This document shows, piece after piece, positions 52,122-60,152 of a DNA stretch of 63,966 nt. The stretch is from Thermoproteota archaeon. GTDB lineage: Archaea; Korarchaeota; Korarchaeia; Korarchaeales; Korarchaeaceae. Below the pieces are notes generated by a model. That model did no database searches. It was not told the origin of the DNA and saw only the letters and a list, made by a program, of their open reading frames with translations. The translations under genes and the position numbers were made by a program. Each line of letters begins with the position of its first letter. The first letter of the stretch is position 1. The DNA lies in assembly GCA_027491435.1 (NCBI GenBank), contig JAOZFG010000018.1, forward strand, positions 1 through 63,966, given 5' to 3'.

Positions 52122-54069
52122 CATCTCCCATGTCTTTAGGTACCTCTATCCCCGGTACTCTCGATAACCTTGCTTTGAAGCCCTCGTCCTTAAGAGCTCT
52201 CAGGAACTCCTTTACCCCTCTCTTATCCATGGAGGTCCTTCTTACTATGAAGTCGTAGTTCTCCTTGAACAGGGGTATGAACTCAAGCTCATATAGCTCA
52301 GCAACTGCCCTTATCCCTATTCCGGCGTCAGCCACCCCGTTGGCTATGGCCGCCGCCACGGCGTTATGGGATTTGGCCTCAGTCCAATAACCCCTTATCC
52401 TATCGGGTCTGAAGTTAATCCCCATCTTCTCTGCTTCCTTCTTTAGGAGGAGGTCAATCATTATTCTAGTTCCGGAGCCCCTGTTCCTGTTTATCATAAG
52501 CACGTCCTCTCTGAAGAGGTCAGCCACGGACTTAATGCCCTTGGGGTTCCCTTTGGCCACTATAATGCCTTGCTCCCTAACGTAACCCCTCAAAAGAACG
52601 GCCTTCCCCCTAAGGGAGAACTTGTCCATGAGGCTTGTGTTATACTCCCCAGTCTCAGGGTCTAAGGCGTGCACGCCAGCTACGTCTGCCTCCCTATGTC
52701 TTATCGCCTTGAAGCCGCCCGTCGATCCTACGTAAACCGATTTAACCCTCAAGCCCTTTCTCCTTAACTCAGACAGCAGGAGCTCCAAGCCCAGACAGTG
52801 ACTCCCCATTACCGAGAGGTCCGGGATAACGCCTTTGCCGTACAGATAAGCCAAGACCTTCTCGCCTTCCTCTATAATTTCCTGATCCTCATCCATGACT
52901 ATGTAACCATCGGCTCGTGTTAGAGTGGTTATGGCTTCAGAACCGGTTGGCACAGGGAAGACTAGGTAATCCTCGTCCTTAACCAAGTGTACTGGTAGCA
53001 GGTCCTTTCTACCCTTTTCTCCAAAGATCCTCTCGGCGACAATGGCTTCCACGGTTAAGCCCTCCTCCATAGGCGGGAGCCCGGCCCACTTCCTGATAAG
53101 GGGGGAAACCAGGGTTCTGTAGGCGGTTAGAGAGCTAGTGGGATATCCTGGCAGGCCCAGTATGAGCTTCCCATTAGCCTCAGCTATTATGGTTGGCTTA
53201 CCGGGATGTATGGCTATTCCGTGGACTAAGACGCCCGGGGGGCCTAGCTCATTCATTATTCTGTAGATCACGTCCCCTGCCCCGACGCTCGTGCTTCCGG
53301 ATATGATGATTAGGTCGCCCAGCTTCAGACCTTTTTTTATCGCTTCTCTCATTTTAACCTCGTCGTCAGGCAATATGCCGCCCAGTATAGGCTCTCCTCC
53401 GTCCTCGATAACTGAGGTGGCCAAGGTATATTGGTTCACATCGTATATCTTGCCGAAGCCCAGTTTTTCCCCGGGACTCACGAGCTCGTCTCCCGTGGAG
53501 AATATTACGACCCTGGGCTTGCCCCTGACCCTCACCGACTTAAGTCCTACGGCGGCGAGGGCCCCTATATCCCTCGGCGTTAAGATCGTTCCCGCCGAAA
53601 GAACTAGCTCCCCCCTTCTTATGTCCGATCCTGCCCCGTGAACGTTATCTCCGGGCGCCACAGCCCTGTAAACGAGGATTTTATTGTTCTCCCTAGAAGT
53701 GTGTTCCTCCATAACAACAGCGTTAGCCCCTCTGGGTAAGGGGGCTCCCGTAGCCACCTCTACAGCCTCGCCAGGCCCTACCTCGCCGACGAAAGGGTGA
53801 CCTGCAGCCGCCTTGCCTATGACCTTCAGGACGCTTGGCCTGTCCTCATCTGCCCCGAATGTGTCCTCGGCTCTGACTGCGTAGCCGTCCAGGGAGGCCC
53901 TGTCAAAGGAGGGGACGTCTACCTCCGAGTAAACGTCTTCAACGAGCGTCCTTCCCAAGGCCCTTTCTAAGGGTACCTCCTCAACCTTGTTGAACTCATA
54001 CTTGGACAGTAAGCTTGAAACCTCATCCAGCTTCGCCAACTTCCTGAATACCTTTCTCACCAACTCCAC
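52108..54069 (-). CDS. moeA: MoeA fused to a periplasmic-binding-protein-like domain
   Basis: This is molybdopterin molybdotransferase (metal insertion), N-terminal about 400 residues: VPSFDRASLDGYAVRAEDTF, ATGAPLPRGANAVVMEE, IIISGSTSVGAGDVIYRI with the conserved GxTS-type motif and LGLPGYPTSSLTAYRTLV. A C-terminal domain of about 230 residues (DLSVMGSHCLGLELLLSEL to GIEVPKDMGDVIYE) resembles the LysR-type/PBP type 2 domain, known in archaeal MoeA fusions and thought to sense molybdate or tungstate. It overlaps the next moeA gene by 13 nt. Confidence 0.92.
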   Translation of the reverse strand: MELVRKVFRKLAKLDEVSSLLSKYEFNKVEEVPLERALGRTLVEDVYSEVDVPSFDRASLDGYAVRAEDTFGADEDRPSVLKVIGKAAAGHPFVGEVGPGEAVEVATGAPLPRGANAVVMEEHTSRENNKILVYRAVAPGDNVHGAGSDIRRGELVLSAGTILTPRDIGALAAVGLKSVRVRGKPRVVIFSTGDELVSPGEKLGFGKIYDVNQYTLATSVIEDGGEPILGGILPDDEVKMREAIKKGLKLGDLIIISGSTSVGAGDVIYRIMNELGPPGVLVHGIAIHPGKPTIIAEANGKLILGLPGYPTSSLTAYRTLVSPLIRKWAGLPPMEEGLTVEAIVAERIFGEKGRKDLLPVHLVKDEDYLVFPVPTGSEAITTLTRADGYIVMDEDQEIIEEGEKVLAYLYGKGVIPDLSVMGSHCLGLELLLSELRRKGLRVKSVYVGSTGGFKAIRHREADVAGVHALDPETGEYNTSLMDKFSLRGKAVLLRGYVREQGIIVAKGNPKGIKSVADLFREDVLMINRNRGSGTRIMIDLLLKKEAEKMGINFRPDRIRGYWTEAKSHNAVAAAIANGVADAGIGIRAVAELYELEFIPLFKENYDFIVRRTSMDKRGVKEFLRALKDEGFKARLSRVPGIEVPKDMGDVIYE

Positions 54070-55295
54070 CCCCTCAACAACCTGACGTCCACGACCTCAC
54101 CCCTCTCAAAACCCTCTAGGTCCTCTGGAACTACTACAATGCCCTGCGCTTTAACCAATGAACTGACTATCCCCGACCCTGTTATCCTTATGGGCTCCGC
54201 CTCATAAGGCTCGCTAGATCCTCTGAGCCTCACCCTAACGTAATGTCTTATTCCCGGCCGGGAGGGTATGCGCCTGGTTAGCCTGGCTTTAACGGTGCTC
54301 CATAACCTCCTCCCCTTTATCCCAGCAGCCTTGTCTACTATGGGGGTCAAGACCTCCATGGCCACTATAGATGCGGACACTGGATAGCCAGGAAGCCCAA
54401 CGAAGGGCTTGCCTTGAAGGATTCCCAGGAGGGTCGGCTTTCCAGGCATTATCGCTATGCCATGAACTACGACTTCACCTCCCAGATCCTCTAACACCTT
54501 AGGGACTAAGTCCCTCCTGCCCACGCTTGTGCCAGCAGTGGTGACCACTATGTCATACTTCAGGGCGTGCTCTACGGCCTCTTTTATCGAACTCTCATCG
54601 TCCTTGACTATGCCTAGGTAGTGTACATCAGCTACATCCCGTAAAAGGCCCTCTATCATGAACCTGTTGGAGCTGATTACCTTCCCGCCGTTTAGCGGAG
54701 TCCCGGGCTCTACTAGCTCATCTCCAGTGGCGATAATGGCTACGGTAGGCCTTTTCCACACTTTAAGCGTGGTTATGTTCTGGGATGCCACGGCCAACAG
54801 CTCAAAGCCCCCTAAGATCCTGCCCGCCTCCAGGAAAACTTCGCCCTTTCTGAAGTCAGAACCCGGCGGGTCCACGTTAGTCCCAACGGACACCTGCTTG
54901 TAGACCTCAACAACCCCGTCAAGCTCCTTAGAATCCTCAAGGGCCAGGACTGCATCAGCCCCCTCTGGAAGCTGAGCCCCGGTGGCTATCCTTACAGCTT
55001 CCATCTCTCCAACTTTAATTTTTGGTTCATCTCCAGCCTTCACTTCTCCAACGACCTTAAGCACTATCGGCGAGTTTCTGGAGGCGCCGAAGGTGTCTCT
55101 AGCTCTGACGGCGTATCCATCGAACGCCGCCCTAGAAAATGGCGGATCGTCCATAACGGCCGTTAAATTAGTGGCCAGAACCCTGCCCAACGCCTGTTGT
55201 AATGGCACCTCTTCAACGCCAACAGGTTCAACTCTAGGCAAATAGATAGCGAGGGCCTCACTTAAGCGGGTGAGCCTCTTAAATAGCTTTGTCAT
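54057..55295 (-). CDS. moeA: Molybdopterin molybdotransferase MoeA
   Basis: This second MoeA paralogue (412 residues) is stand-alone: PPFSRAAFDGYAVRARDTFGA, IATGAQLPEGADAVLALED, TTAGTSVGRRDLVPKV, GLPGYPVSASIVAMEVLT and a C-terminal MoeA domain (LRGSSEPYEAEPIRITGSGIVSSL). Two MoeA copies often divide Mo and W insertion; that division cannot be read here. It is transcribed before the fused copy, and its start region faces tatC. Confidence 0.92.
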   Translation of the reverse strand: MTKLFKRLTRLSEALAIYLPRVEPVGVEEVPLQQALGRVLATNLTAVMDDPPFSRAAFDGYAVRARDTFGASRNSPIVLKVVGEVKAGDEPKIKVGEMEAVRIATGAQLPEGADAVLALEDSKELDGVVEVYKQVSVGTNVDPPGSDFRKGEVFLEAGRILGGFELLAVASQNITTLKVWKRPTVAIIATGDELVEPGTPLNGGKVISSNRFMIEGLLRDVADVHYLGIVKDDESSIKEAVEHALKYDIVVTTAGTSVGRRDLVPKVLEDLGGEVVVHGIAIMPGKPTLLGILQGKPFVGLPGYPVSASIVAMEVLTPIVDKAAGIKGRRLWSTVKARLTRRIPSRPGIRHYVRVRLRGSSEPYEAEPIRITGSGIVSSLVKAQGIVVVPEDLEGFERGEVVDVRLLRGWSW

Positions 55296-55314
55296 ATGAG
55301 AACTGAGAAACCCT

Positions 55315-55324
55315 ATTAATTAAT
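55315..55324. promoter_or_regulatory. Palindromic AT box between moeA and tatC
   Basis: ATTAATTAAT is self-complementary and centred 54 nt-gap-wide between divergent starts: about 26-35 nt before the tatC GTG and 20-29 nt before the moeA ATG. It is the only TATA-like element in the gap and could serve both directions. Confidence 0.45.
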
Positions 55325-55349
55325 GGCTACCCCTTTCTAGAGATCTAAA

Positions 55350-56162
55350 GTGGCTGGCGACAAGGAGGCTCCTTGGCAGGAGCATCTCGTTGAACTCTTG
55401 GAAAGGCTTAAGAAGATACTAATAGCCCTAACGATCTCCACAGCATTGTCTTTCGTGATACCAGTCCAGATACTCACTGGAGAACCGGGATATACCCCTA
55501 TAGCTTTCTACTTGATGAGGAAGATAAGGGACGACATGATAAACCTGAACAACCCGTTAGTTAAACCGGTCGCTAAGGTCTTGGGGATCAAGAAGTTAGA
55601 GGTCATGCTGATAGCCGTGGGATGGGTGGATTCAATCGAAGTTCTCCTGGAGATTGGCATTCTCTTCGGCCTGGTAGTGTCTGCCCCCTACATAGGTTAT
55701 CACGTGTACAAGTACTTGGAGCCAGCCCTTCTGGAACACGAAAAGAAGTACCTCACTCTGTTTACTCTGCTTTTCCTAACCCTGTTCCTGGCGGGGGTTC
55801 TCTACGCCTACTACATAATACTTCCAATTACTATGGTAGTACTCACCTGGCTCTTCATGTTGGGAGGGGTTAGCCTCACCTTCTCGGTTAAGGAGTTCTT
55901 CTCCTTTGTTATATTTGGGATGCTCACCATAGGCCTGTCTTTCACATTCCCTCTGGTTGTTGCTTTTGCAGCCTACCTAGACTTGATAACGCCGGAAACC
56001 CTGAAGAAGAGCTGGAGGTACGTAACCTTCGTGATATTCGCTGTGACAGCAATTGTGACTCCGGATCCTACGCCAGTGTCAATGTTCTTACTAGCAGCGC
56101 CCTTCTTGGTACTGTACACGTTGGCCTACCTGCTGGCTAAAAAGATGCATAGGATTAGGTAA
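55350..56162 (+). CDS. tatC: Twin-arginine translocase subunit TatC
   Basis: TatC recognises twin-arginine signal peptides of folded exported proteins, including molybdo/tungsto-enzymes. The 270-residue protein has PWQEHLVELLERLKKILIAL at the N-terminus and about six membrane helices, with FGLVVSAPYIGYHVYKYLEPALLEHEKKY and the late FAVTAIVTPDPTPVSMFLLAAP. It starts at GTG 55350. It abuts tatA, which converges on it with no gap. Confidence 0.93.
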   Translation: MAGDKEAPWQEHLVELLERLKKILIALTISTALSFVIPVQILTGEPGYTPIAFYLMRKIRDDMINLNNPLVKPVAKVLGIKKLEVMLIAVGWVDSIEVLLEIGILFGLVVSAPYIGYHVYKYLEPALLEHEKKYLTLFTLLFLTLFLAGVLYAYYIILPITMVVLTWLFMLGGVSLTFSVKEFFSFVIFGMLTIGLSFTFPLVVAFAAYLDLITPETLKKSWRYVTFVIFAVTAIVTPDPTPVSMFLLAAPFLVLYTLAYLLAKKMHRIR

Positions 56163-56510
56163 TCACGACTTCTTGGCAATTTTCTCAATCTCCTTCATTA
56201 TCTCCTCATCGCTCTTTCCTTCCACGTCTATGCCTAGCTTCATGGCGAGTTCCCTCAATCTTTTACTCTCCTCCTCATCCTTGTTCCTCTTTTCCTCCTT
56301 AGATTCCTCCATCAAGGAGGAGCTCGCCTTTCTAAACTCTCTGACCGCCTCCCCAGCTGATCTAGCAAGCTCTGGTAACTTCCTGGGGCCGAAGAGCAGT
56401 AACGCAATTAGTATGAGCAAGAGTATTTCTCCCCAACCCACATTGAAGAACTGCATGAGCTTGATGGGAACTTCTATCAACCCAACCACCTCTTCTAAGA
56501 CCCCCTGCAC
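56163..56510 (-). CDS. tatA: Sec-independent translocase protein TatA
   Basis: TatA forms the Tat pore. The 115-residue protein has a hydrophobic helix (VGWGEILLLILIALLLFGPRKLPEL) with the FGPRKLPEL hinge motif, an amphipathic helix (ARSAGEAVREFRKASSSL) and a charged tail. The N-terminal 23 residues before the helix are unusually long. A GCTTTATACGT element (plus strand 56555-56565) fits a minus-strand TATA box. Confidence 0.9.
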   Translation of the reverse strand: MQGVLEEVVGLIEVPIKLMQFFNVGWGEILLLILIALLLFGPRKLPELARSAGEAVREFRKASSSLMEESKEEKRNKDEEESKRLRELAMKLGIDVEGKSDEEIMKEIEKIAKKS

Positions 56511-56610
56511 CCTTATTTACTTATACCCGAGCTGTCCCTACTACCCAGAAAAATGCTTTATACGTCTCGGACTTATCACCTACTAATGATCTAGAATGCC
56601 AAAATTTTCA

Positions 56611-56629
56611 AATTATCTATAGGATAATT
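56611..56629. repeat. Inverted repeat between tatA and ferredoxin
   Basis: AATTATC (56611-56617) and GATAATT (56623-56629) form a perfect 7-nt inverted repeat around TATAG. It lies in a 214 nt AT-rich gap, about 45-60 nt upstream of the ferredoxin TATA box, where an operator could sit. The rest of the gap holds promoter elements only. Confidence 0.4.
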
Positions 56630-56671
56630 CACAAATAATTAAAATTAATATCTGTTATAACCGGAGGAAAA

Positions 56672-56683
56672 GTTAAAAAATAT
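56672..56683 (+). promoter_or_regulatory. TATA box of the ferredoxin gene
   Basis: GTTAAAAAATAT lies about 42-53 nt before ATG 56725, with GGAGGAGGTG as a strong binding site 4-12 nt before the start. Confidence 0.5.
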
Positions 56684-56724
56684 TAGTGCTAGGTAATACG
56701 CGCCCCACTAGGGAGGAGGTGCCT

Positions 56725-56952
56725 ATGCCCAAGTACAAGATAGTCCACGATAGGGATTCCTGTATAGCTGATGGAGTTTGTGCCTCCTTGTGCCCTGACA
56801 ACTGGATTATGGACGAGGACGGGCTGGCTAGCCCGATAAAGACCGAGCTTGACGATTTAGGGTGCAACATGGAGGCCGCTCAGGCCTGTCCCGTCAACAT
56901 AATCCACATCTATGAGATAAAGGATGACGGGACTGAGGTACAGCTGATCTAA
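56725..56952 (+). CDS. fdx: Single-cluster ferredoxin with Asp ligand (Pyrococcus type)
   Basis: This low-potential electron carrier (75 residues) has the cluster motif C-IAD-GV-C-ASL-CP at about residues 12-23, with Asp in the second ligand position as in Pyrococcus furiosus ferredoxin, and a distal ACPV. Asp ligation allows interconversion of [3Fe-4S] and [4Fe-4S] forms. ATG 56725 is chosen for its GGAGGTGCC binding site; the frame opens earlier at 56686. A T-run follows the stop. Confidence 0.92.
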   Translation: MPKYKIVHDRDSCIADGVCASLCPDNWIMDEDGLASPIKTELDDLGCNMEAAQACPVNIIHIYEIKDDGTEVQLI

Positions 56953-56956
56953 ACCC

Positions 56957-56968
56957 CTTCTTTTTTTA
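56957..56968 (+). terminator. T-run terminator after ferredoxin
   Basis: CCTTCTTTTTTT lies within 16 nt after the ferredoxin stop and just before the convergent SRP RNA gene, fitting an archaeal T-run terminator. Confidence 0.45.
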
Positions 56969-56970
56969 AG

Positions 56971-57291
56971 GGGGTGGCGAGCCCCACCGGGGTGGGTCGA
57001 GCTACCCGCCCAGCCCTCCAAAGGAGGTCGCTCCCTCCAGCTTTCCCAGCAGCGCCACCGTCCACCTTAGGGCCGCTCCCTTCCGGGCCTAACCCGCTTC
57101 GGTGGCAAAGGGGCTCACCCCATCCCTCCGGATGAGGATGCCCCACCGGCGGCCCACTGGGGCCAGAGGTCATCGGACCCCCTGAGGAGGGGCAGGGCGG
57201 TTCGCTCGACCTCTCCCCGGAGGTTACTGGCCCCGGCATTAGCCTTCCGGTTCAGGGGGCGGCTACTCCCCCGGCCCTACCTCGCCACCCC
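56971..57291 (-). ncRNA. Signal recognition particle 7S RNA
   Basis: Read on the minus strand, the ends GGGGTGGCGAG and CTCGCCACCCC pair perfectly over 11 bp (helix 1), as in archaeal SRP RNAs. The 5' domain reads GGGCCGGGGGAGTAGCCGCC. The helix 8 loop is present as TTAGGCCCGGAAGGGAGC followed by GGCCCTAAGG, the universal SRP54-binding signature. Length about 321 nt is normal. The whole region is strongly GC-rich and no open frame in it is believable. A TATA-like CCTTTATTTTG (minus strand, about 57311-57321) lies about 25 nt upstream, overlapping the end of rpiA. The ends are set by helix 1 pairing. Confidence 0.93.
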
Positions 57292-57321
57292 TTTGTTAGT
57301 TGCAGTCACCCAAAATAAAGG

Positions 57322-57993
57322 TTACTTGTACCTAAGCACCTTGTTCCCCTTGGCGACGTATATTTCGTCGGCCATCCCTGTGAAAATACCGACATCCACG
57401 ACGCCGTTCATCACCTTTATGGAGGTCTCAACCTCTGAGGGCCTCTCCACCCTTATTGGTAGGTCCACTATGAAGTTACCATTGTCGGTCACGAAGGGCC
57501 TGTCCATTAACTTTCTCAGCTTGGGCTTCACCCCAAACATCCTCTCTAAGGCTGAAATGGTCACCTTGAAACCATAAGGGACTATCTCCACGGGTATCGG
57601 CGTCTTCGTTCCCAGCCTGTCGACGAGCTTGGTGTGGTCGGCAATTATTATGTACCTCTTGGAGCTGTTGGCCAGCACCTTCTCCCTTAGGAGAGCCCCT
57701 CCACCCCCCTTAGTCAGGTTGCCCTTTGGGTCTACCTCATCTGCGCCATCTACAGTTATCTCAACCTCATCCTCTAGTTCCACAACTGTCAATCCGTGAG
57801 CCTTGGCCACCCTCTCTATCTGAGACGAGGTGACCACCACCTTCGGCCTCTTGCCGAGGTTAACCAGTTCTTCCACGAACTTAGCAACTGTGGTGCCTGA
57901 CCCTAGACCTAAGACCTCAACGTCAGGTATCATCTCAGCCACGTGCCTAGCTACAGCCCTCTTCTCTTCCTCAATCACGCTATCCCCTCGCAT
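57322..57993 (-). CDS. rpiA: Ribose-5-phosphate isomerase A
   Basis: RpiA interconverts ribose-5-phosphate and ribulose-5-phosphate. The 223-residue protein has EVLGLGSGTTVAKFVEEL, the catalytic DGADEVDPKGNLTKGGGGALLREK, DHTKLVDRLG and the final GIFTGMADEIYVAKG. It overlaps the upstream GTPase gene by 14 nt and ends the mbf1-GTPase-rpiA operon. Confidence 0.94.
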   Translation of the reverse strand: MRGDSVIEEEKRAVARHVAEMIPDVEVLGLGSGTTVAKFVEELVNLGKRPKVVVTSSQIERVAKAHGLTVVELEDEVEITVDGADEVDPKGNLTKGGGGALLREKVLANSSKRYIIIADHTKLVDRLGTKTPIPVEIVPYGFKVTISALERMFGVKPKLRKLMDRPFVTDNGNFIVDLPIRVERPSEVETSIKVMNGVVDVGIFTGMADEIYVAKGNKVLRYK

Positions 57994-59143
57994 GTATTTC
58001 CACTATATCACAGTCGTCCAAGACGAAATCTGGGCCGACCTTCATGGGGGAGTAGGGTAGCCTCTTAGACCATATCTTAGCATACCTGAACCCCTCTTTA
58101 AGGGATTCGTGAATCACGCCGGCCAGGTCCAGGGTGGTGGAGCCCCTAGGGAGTATCACAGCCCTCTCGGCAGGCTCCTTCTCCTTAACAGCCTTGGTGA
58201 ACACCCTTATCAACCCCAAAGCGTCCAAGATTTTCTTACCTAACCAGTCCTTGTCGAGCTTCTTAAAGGGGACCCCCAGTACCGCTACGGCCTTGTCCTT
58301 AAGGGCCCTCTCTATGAGCCCGAGGGGCTTGTCGTCTAGGTCGGACCTGGTAACGAACACCAAAAAGGGCTTATATTTTTTCTCCCCGAATACTGCTTCC
58401 TCCACGTCCTCGAGGGTTACCCTTCCCTCAATTTCAACCCAGGCCCTCTTTATCCCGTAAGAGCTGAGTATCCTCTTAACGTCATCCTCAGTTCCGTCCA
58501 ATATCCTTCCTTTGTTGGTGACTATGATTGCAGGAGCCGCCTTGCTTCTCTTTATCCTCACGTAACCCTCAGGCTTACCGAAGACAATGCCTCTCTCCCT
58601 CAACATTTTTGCCAGCTCCTTCAACTGGTCTATCGGTCTCTCTAGGGCGTTGACAACTAAACCCAACACGTCGGCATTGCTGGCCAAAGCCATGGCTATG
58701 CCAGTAGTCCCGCCAACTCCACCAGGAACTAATGGAGGGGCCTCTACTACCTGAATCTGAGTGCCCCTAAATTCCATCATCCCTTCCACCGGCCTTATGG
58801 TGGAAAATGGATTTGGAGAGATCTCAACCCTGGCATTGGTTAAGGAGGAAAGCACGGTACTCCTCCCAGAGTTGGTGAAACCTACTAGAACGAGTTGAGC
58901 GGCCCCCCTCTTCTCTACCATTAAGGAAGGCCTCTTCCCCCTCTTGGCACTCTTTCTCTTCTCTATCTGCTCCCTGAGCTCTGCCATCCTCCTCCTTATG
59001 AACTTCTCCATCTTTTCTGTTCCTTTGTGCTTAGGCATCAAAGCGTAGAACTCCTCCAGCTTCTTCAGCTTCTCCTCTGGAGTTTTAGCTCTAGTGTACT
59101 CTTCCCACTTAGCTAACGCCTGAGGGGGAAGGTTGGTAGGCAC
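57980..59143 (-). CDS. DRG/OBG-family TGS-domain GTPase with altered P-loop
   Basis: This 387-residue protein resembles the ribosome-associated DRG/Rbg GTPases (COG1163). A helical N-terminus (about 1-75) is followed by a G domain starting LVLVGFTNSGRSTVLSSLTNA and a C-terminal TGS domain (ERAVILPRGSTTLDLAGVIHESL to DCDIVEIHA). The P-loop lysine of GxxxxGK[ST] is Arg (GFTNSGRS, AGG codon), G3 is EAPPLVPGG instead of DLPG, and G4 is TRSD instead of NKxD. Loss of normal GTP hydrolysis is possible. It lies between mbf1 and rpiA. Confidence 0.85.
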   Translation of the reverse strand: MPTNLPPQALAKWEEYTRAKTPEEKLKKLEEFYALMPKHKGTEKMEKFIRRRMAELREQIEKRKSAKRGKRPSLMVEKRGAAQLVLVGFTNSGRSTVLSSLTNARVEISPNPFSTIRPVEGMMEFRGTQIQVVEAPPLVPGGVGGTTGIAMALASNADVLGLVVNALERPIDQLKELAKMLRERGIVFGKPEGYVRIKRSKAAPAIIVTNKGRILDGTEDDVKRILSSYGIKRAWVEIEGRVTLEDVEEAVFGEKKYKPFLVFVTRSDLDDKPLGLIERALKDKAVAVLGVPFKKLDKDWLGKKILDALGLIRVFTKAVKEKEPAERAVILPRGSTTLDLAGVIHESLKEGFRYAKIWSKRLPYSPMKVGPDFVLDDCDIVEIHARG

Positions 59144-59150
59144 CTCACAC

Positions 59151-59720
59151 CTACCTCCTCTTCTTTCTCTTTATCTCTATAGCCTCCCCTAAAGTTATGT
59201 GCCTAGTGGGCACGTTAACGGTAGGGCCAGAGATCTCCATCTCAGCCTCCTTGAACCTCGCTGGATTTCTTTCAATTATCTTAACCTCCAGGAGCTTCTC
59301 TATTTCCCTAGCCACCTCAGGAGGAGGATAAACCTTGCCGGCCTCTATATTCCTGAGGAGCGACGCCTTTATGTTCAGAGCCCCTGCTACTTGCTCGACG
59401 GTAAGGCCAAGGGCTTCCCTGGCCTCTCTTATTATGCTTCCATAGTTCTCAATGAAGTCTATGTCCTCATCCCTTTTGACCCTCCTCGCCGGCTTTGGCA
59501 CGCCCTTAGGGGGCTTCCTGGGAGGTTCCCTCCTAAGCGGGGCCTCAACCTTCCTATCCTCTATTTTCACTTTTCTCTCTTCTTGCTTCCTCCTAAGAGT
59601 CCTGGCACACCTCGGGCACACTTTGGCTTTATACCCTTCAATTTCAACTATAACAGGGGTTCCAAAGAACGTTCCACCGCATATCTCACATATGTAGACT
59701 TCCTGACTCATGCCGCTCAC
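59151..59720 (-). CDS. mbf1: Multiprotein-bridging factor 1 (MBF1)
   Basis: MBF1 links transcription and translation quality control (ribosome collisions in eukaryotes). The 189-residue protein has an archaeal zinc ribbon (VYICEICGGTFFG, VCPRCARTL), a basic linker, and a Cro/C1-type HTH (GSIIREAREALGLTVEQVAGAL). It leads the operon with the GTPase and rpiA, and its promoter mirrors that of the divergent NAC gene. Confidence 0.92.
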   Translation of the reverse strand: MSGMSQEVYICEICGGTFFGTPVIVEIEGYKAKVCPRCARTLRRKQEERKVKIEDRKVEAPLRREPPRKPPKGVPKPARRVKRDEDIDFIENYGSIIREAREALGLTVEQVAGALNIKASLLRNIEAGKVYPPPEVAREIEKLLEVKIIERNPARFKEAEMEISGPTVNVPTRHITLGEAIEIKRKKRR

Positions 59721-59740
59721 CTTAATAGTACGCCCACAAT

Positions 59741-59782
59741 AGTAAACTTTACTGGACCTCCTTGGGACCAGTAAGCTTTACT
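59741..59782. promoter_or_regulatory. Mirror-image divergent promoters/operators of mbf1 and NAC
   Basis: AGTAAACTTTACT (59741-59753) and AGTAAGCTTTACT (59770-59782) are near-identical, each nearly self-complementary, and the outer 15-nt arms (AGTAAACTTTACTGG and CCAGTAAGCTTTACT) are inverted with two mismatches and 12 nt between. Each copy runs into a TATA-like stretch toward its own gene (ACTATTG to mbf1, ACTTATATT to NAC). Confidence 0.5.
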
Positions 59783-59804
59783 TATATTGGGTCACTGAAA
59801 CCCT

Positions 59805-60152
59805 ATGAGGTTGAGGCCAAAGGATGTTCAGAGGATGCTCAGAAGCATGGGCGTCAAACTTAAAGAGCTGGATGCCTCGGAGGTTTTAATAACTCTTAGG
59901 GACGGCTCTAAAATAAGGATAGTTGACCCCCAAGTGATGGTTACCCAAGTCGGGGCCCAAGAGGTATATCAGGTTACGGGCAAGGTTGAGTTAATAGAGG
60001 CCGAGCAAGAGGTTTACACTCCCTCAGAGGAAGACATAGAGCTTGTGGCCAGCCAAGCTGGAGTAGATAAGGAGAGAGCAAAAAGAGCCCTGATAGAGAC
60101 AAAGGGGGACTTAGCTGAGGCGATAATGAGGTTGATGGAGGAGGGAGCTTGA
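59805..60152 (+). CDS. nac: Nascent polypeptide-associated complex protein (NAC)
   Basis: Archaeal NAC is a homodimer near the ribosome exit tunnel. The 115-residue protein has the NAC domain (QRMLRSMGVKLKELDASEVLITL, QVGAQEVYQVTG) and a C-terminal UBA domain (EEDIELVASQAGVDKERAKRAL). ATG 59805 lies about 23 nt after the TATA-like CTTATATT. It overlaps the HIT gene start by 4 nt. Confidence 0.94.
   Translation: MRLRPKDVQRMLRSMGVKLKELDASEVLITLRDGSKIRIVDPQVMVTQVGAQEVYQVTGKVELIEAEQEVYTPSEEDIELVASQAGVDKERAKRALIETKGDLAEAIMRLMEEGA

Noticed and set aside
56949-57239. 96-codon minus-strand frame rich in Gly, Pro and Ser
   Set aside because: It lies inside the SRP 7S RNA, whose pairing and helix 8 motif explain the sequence.
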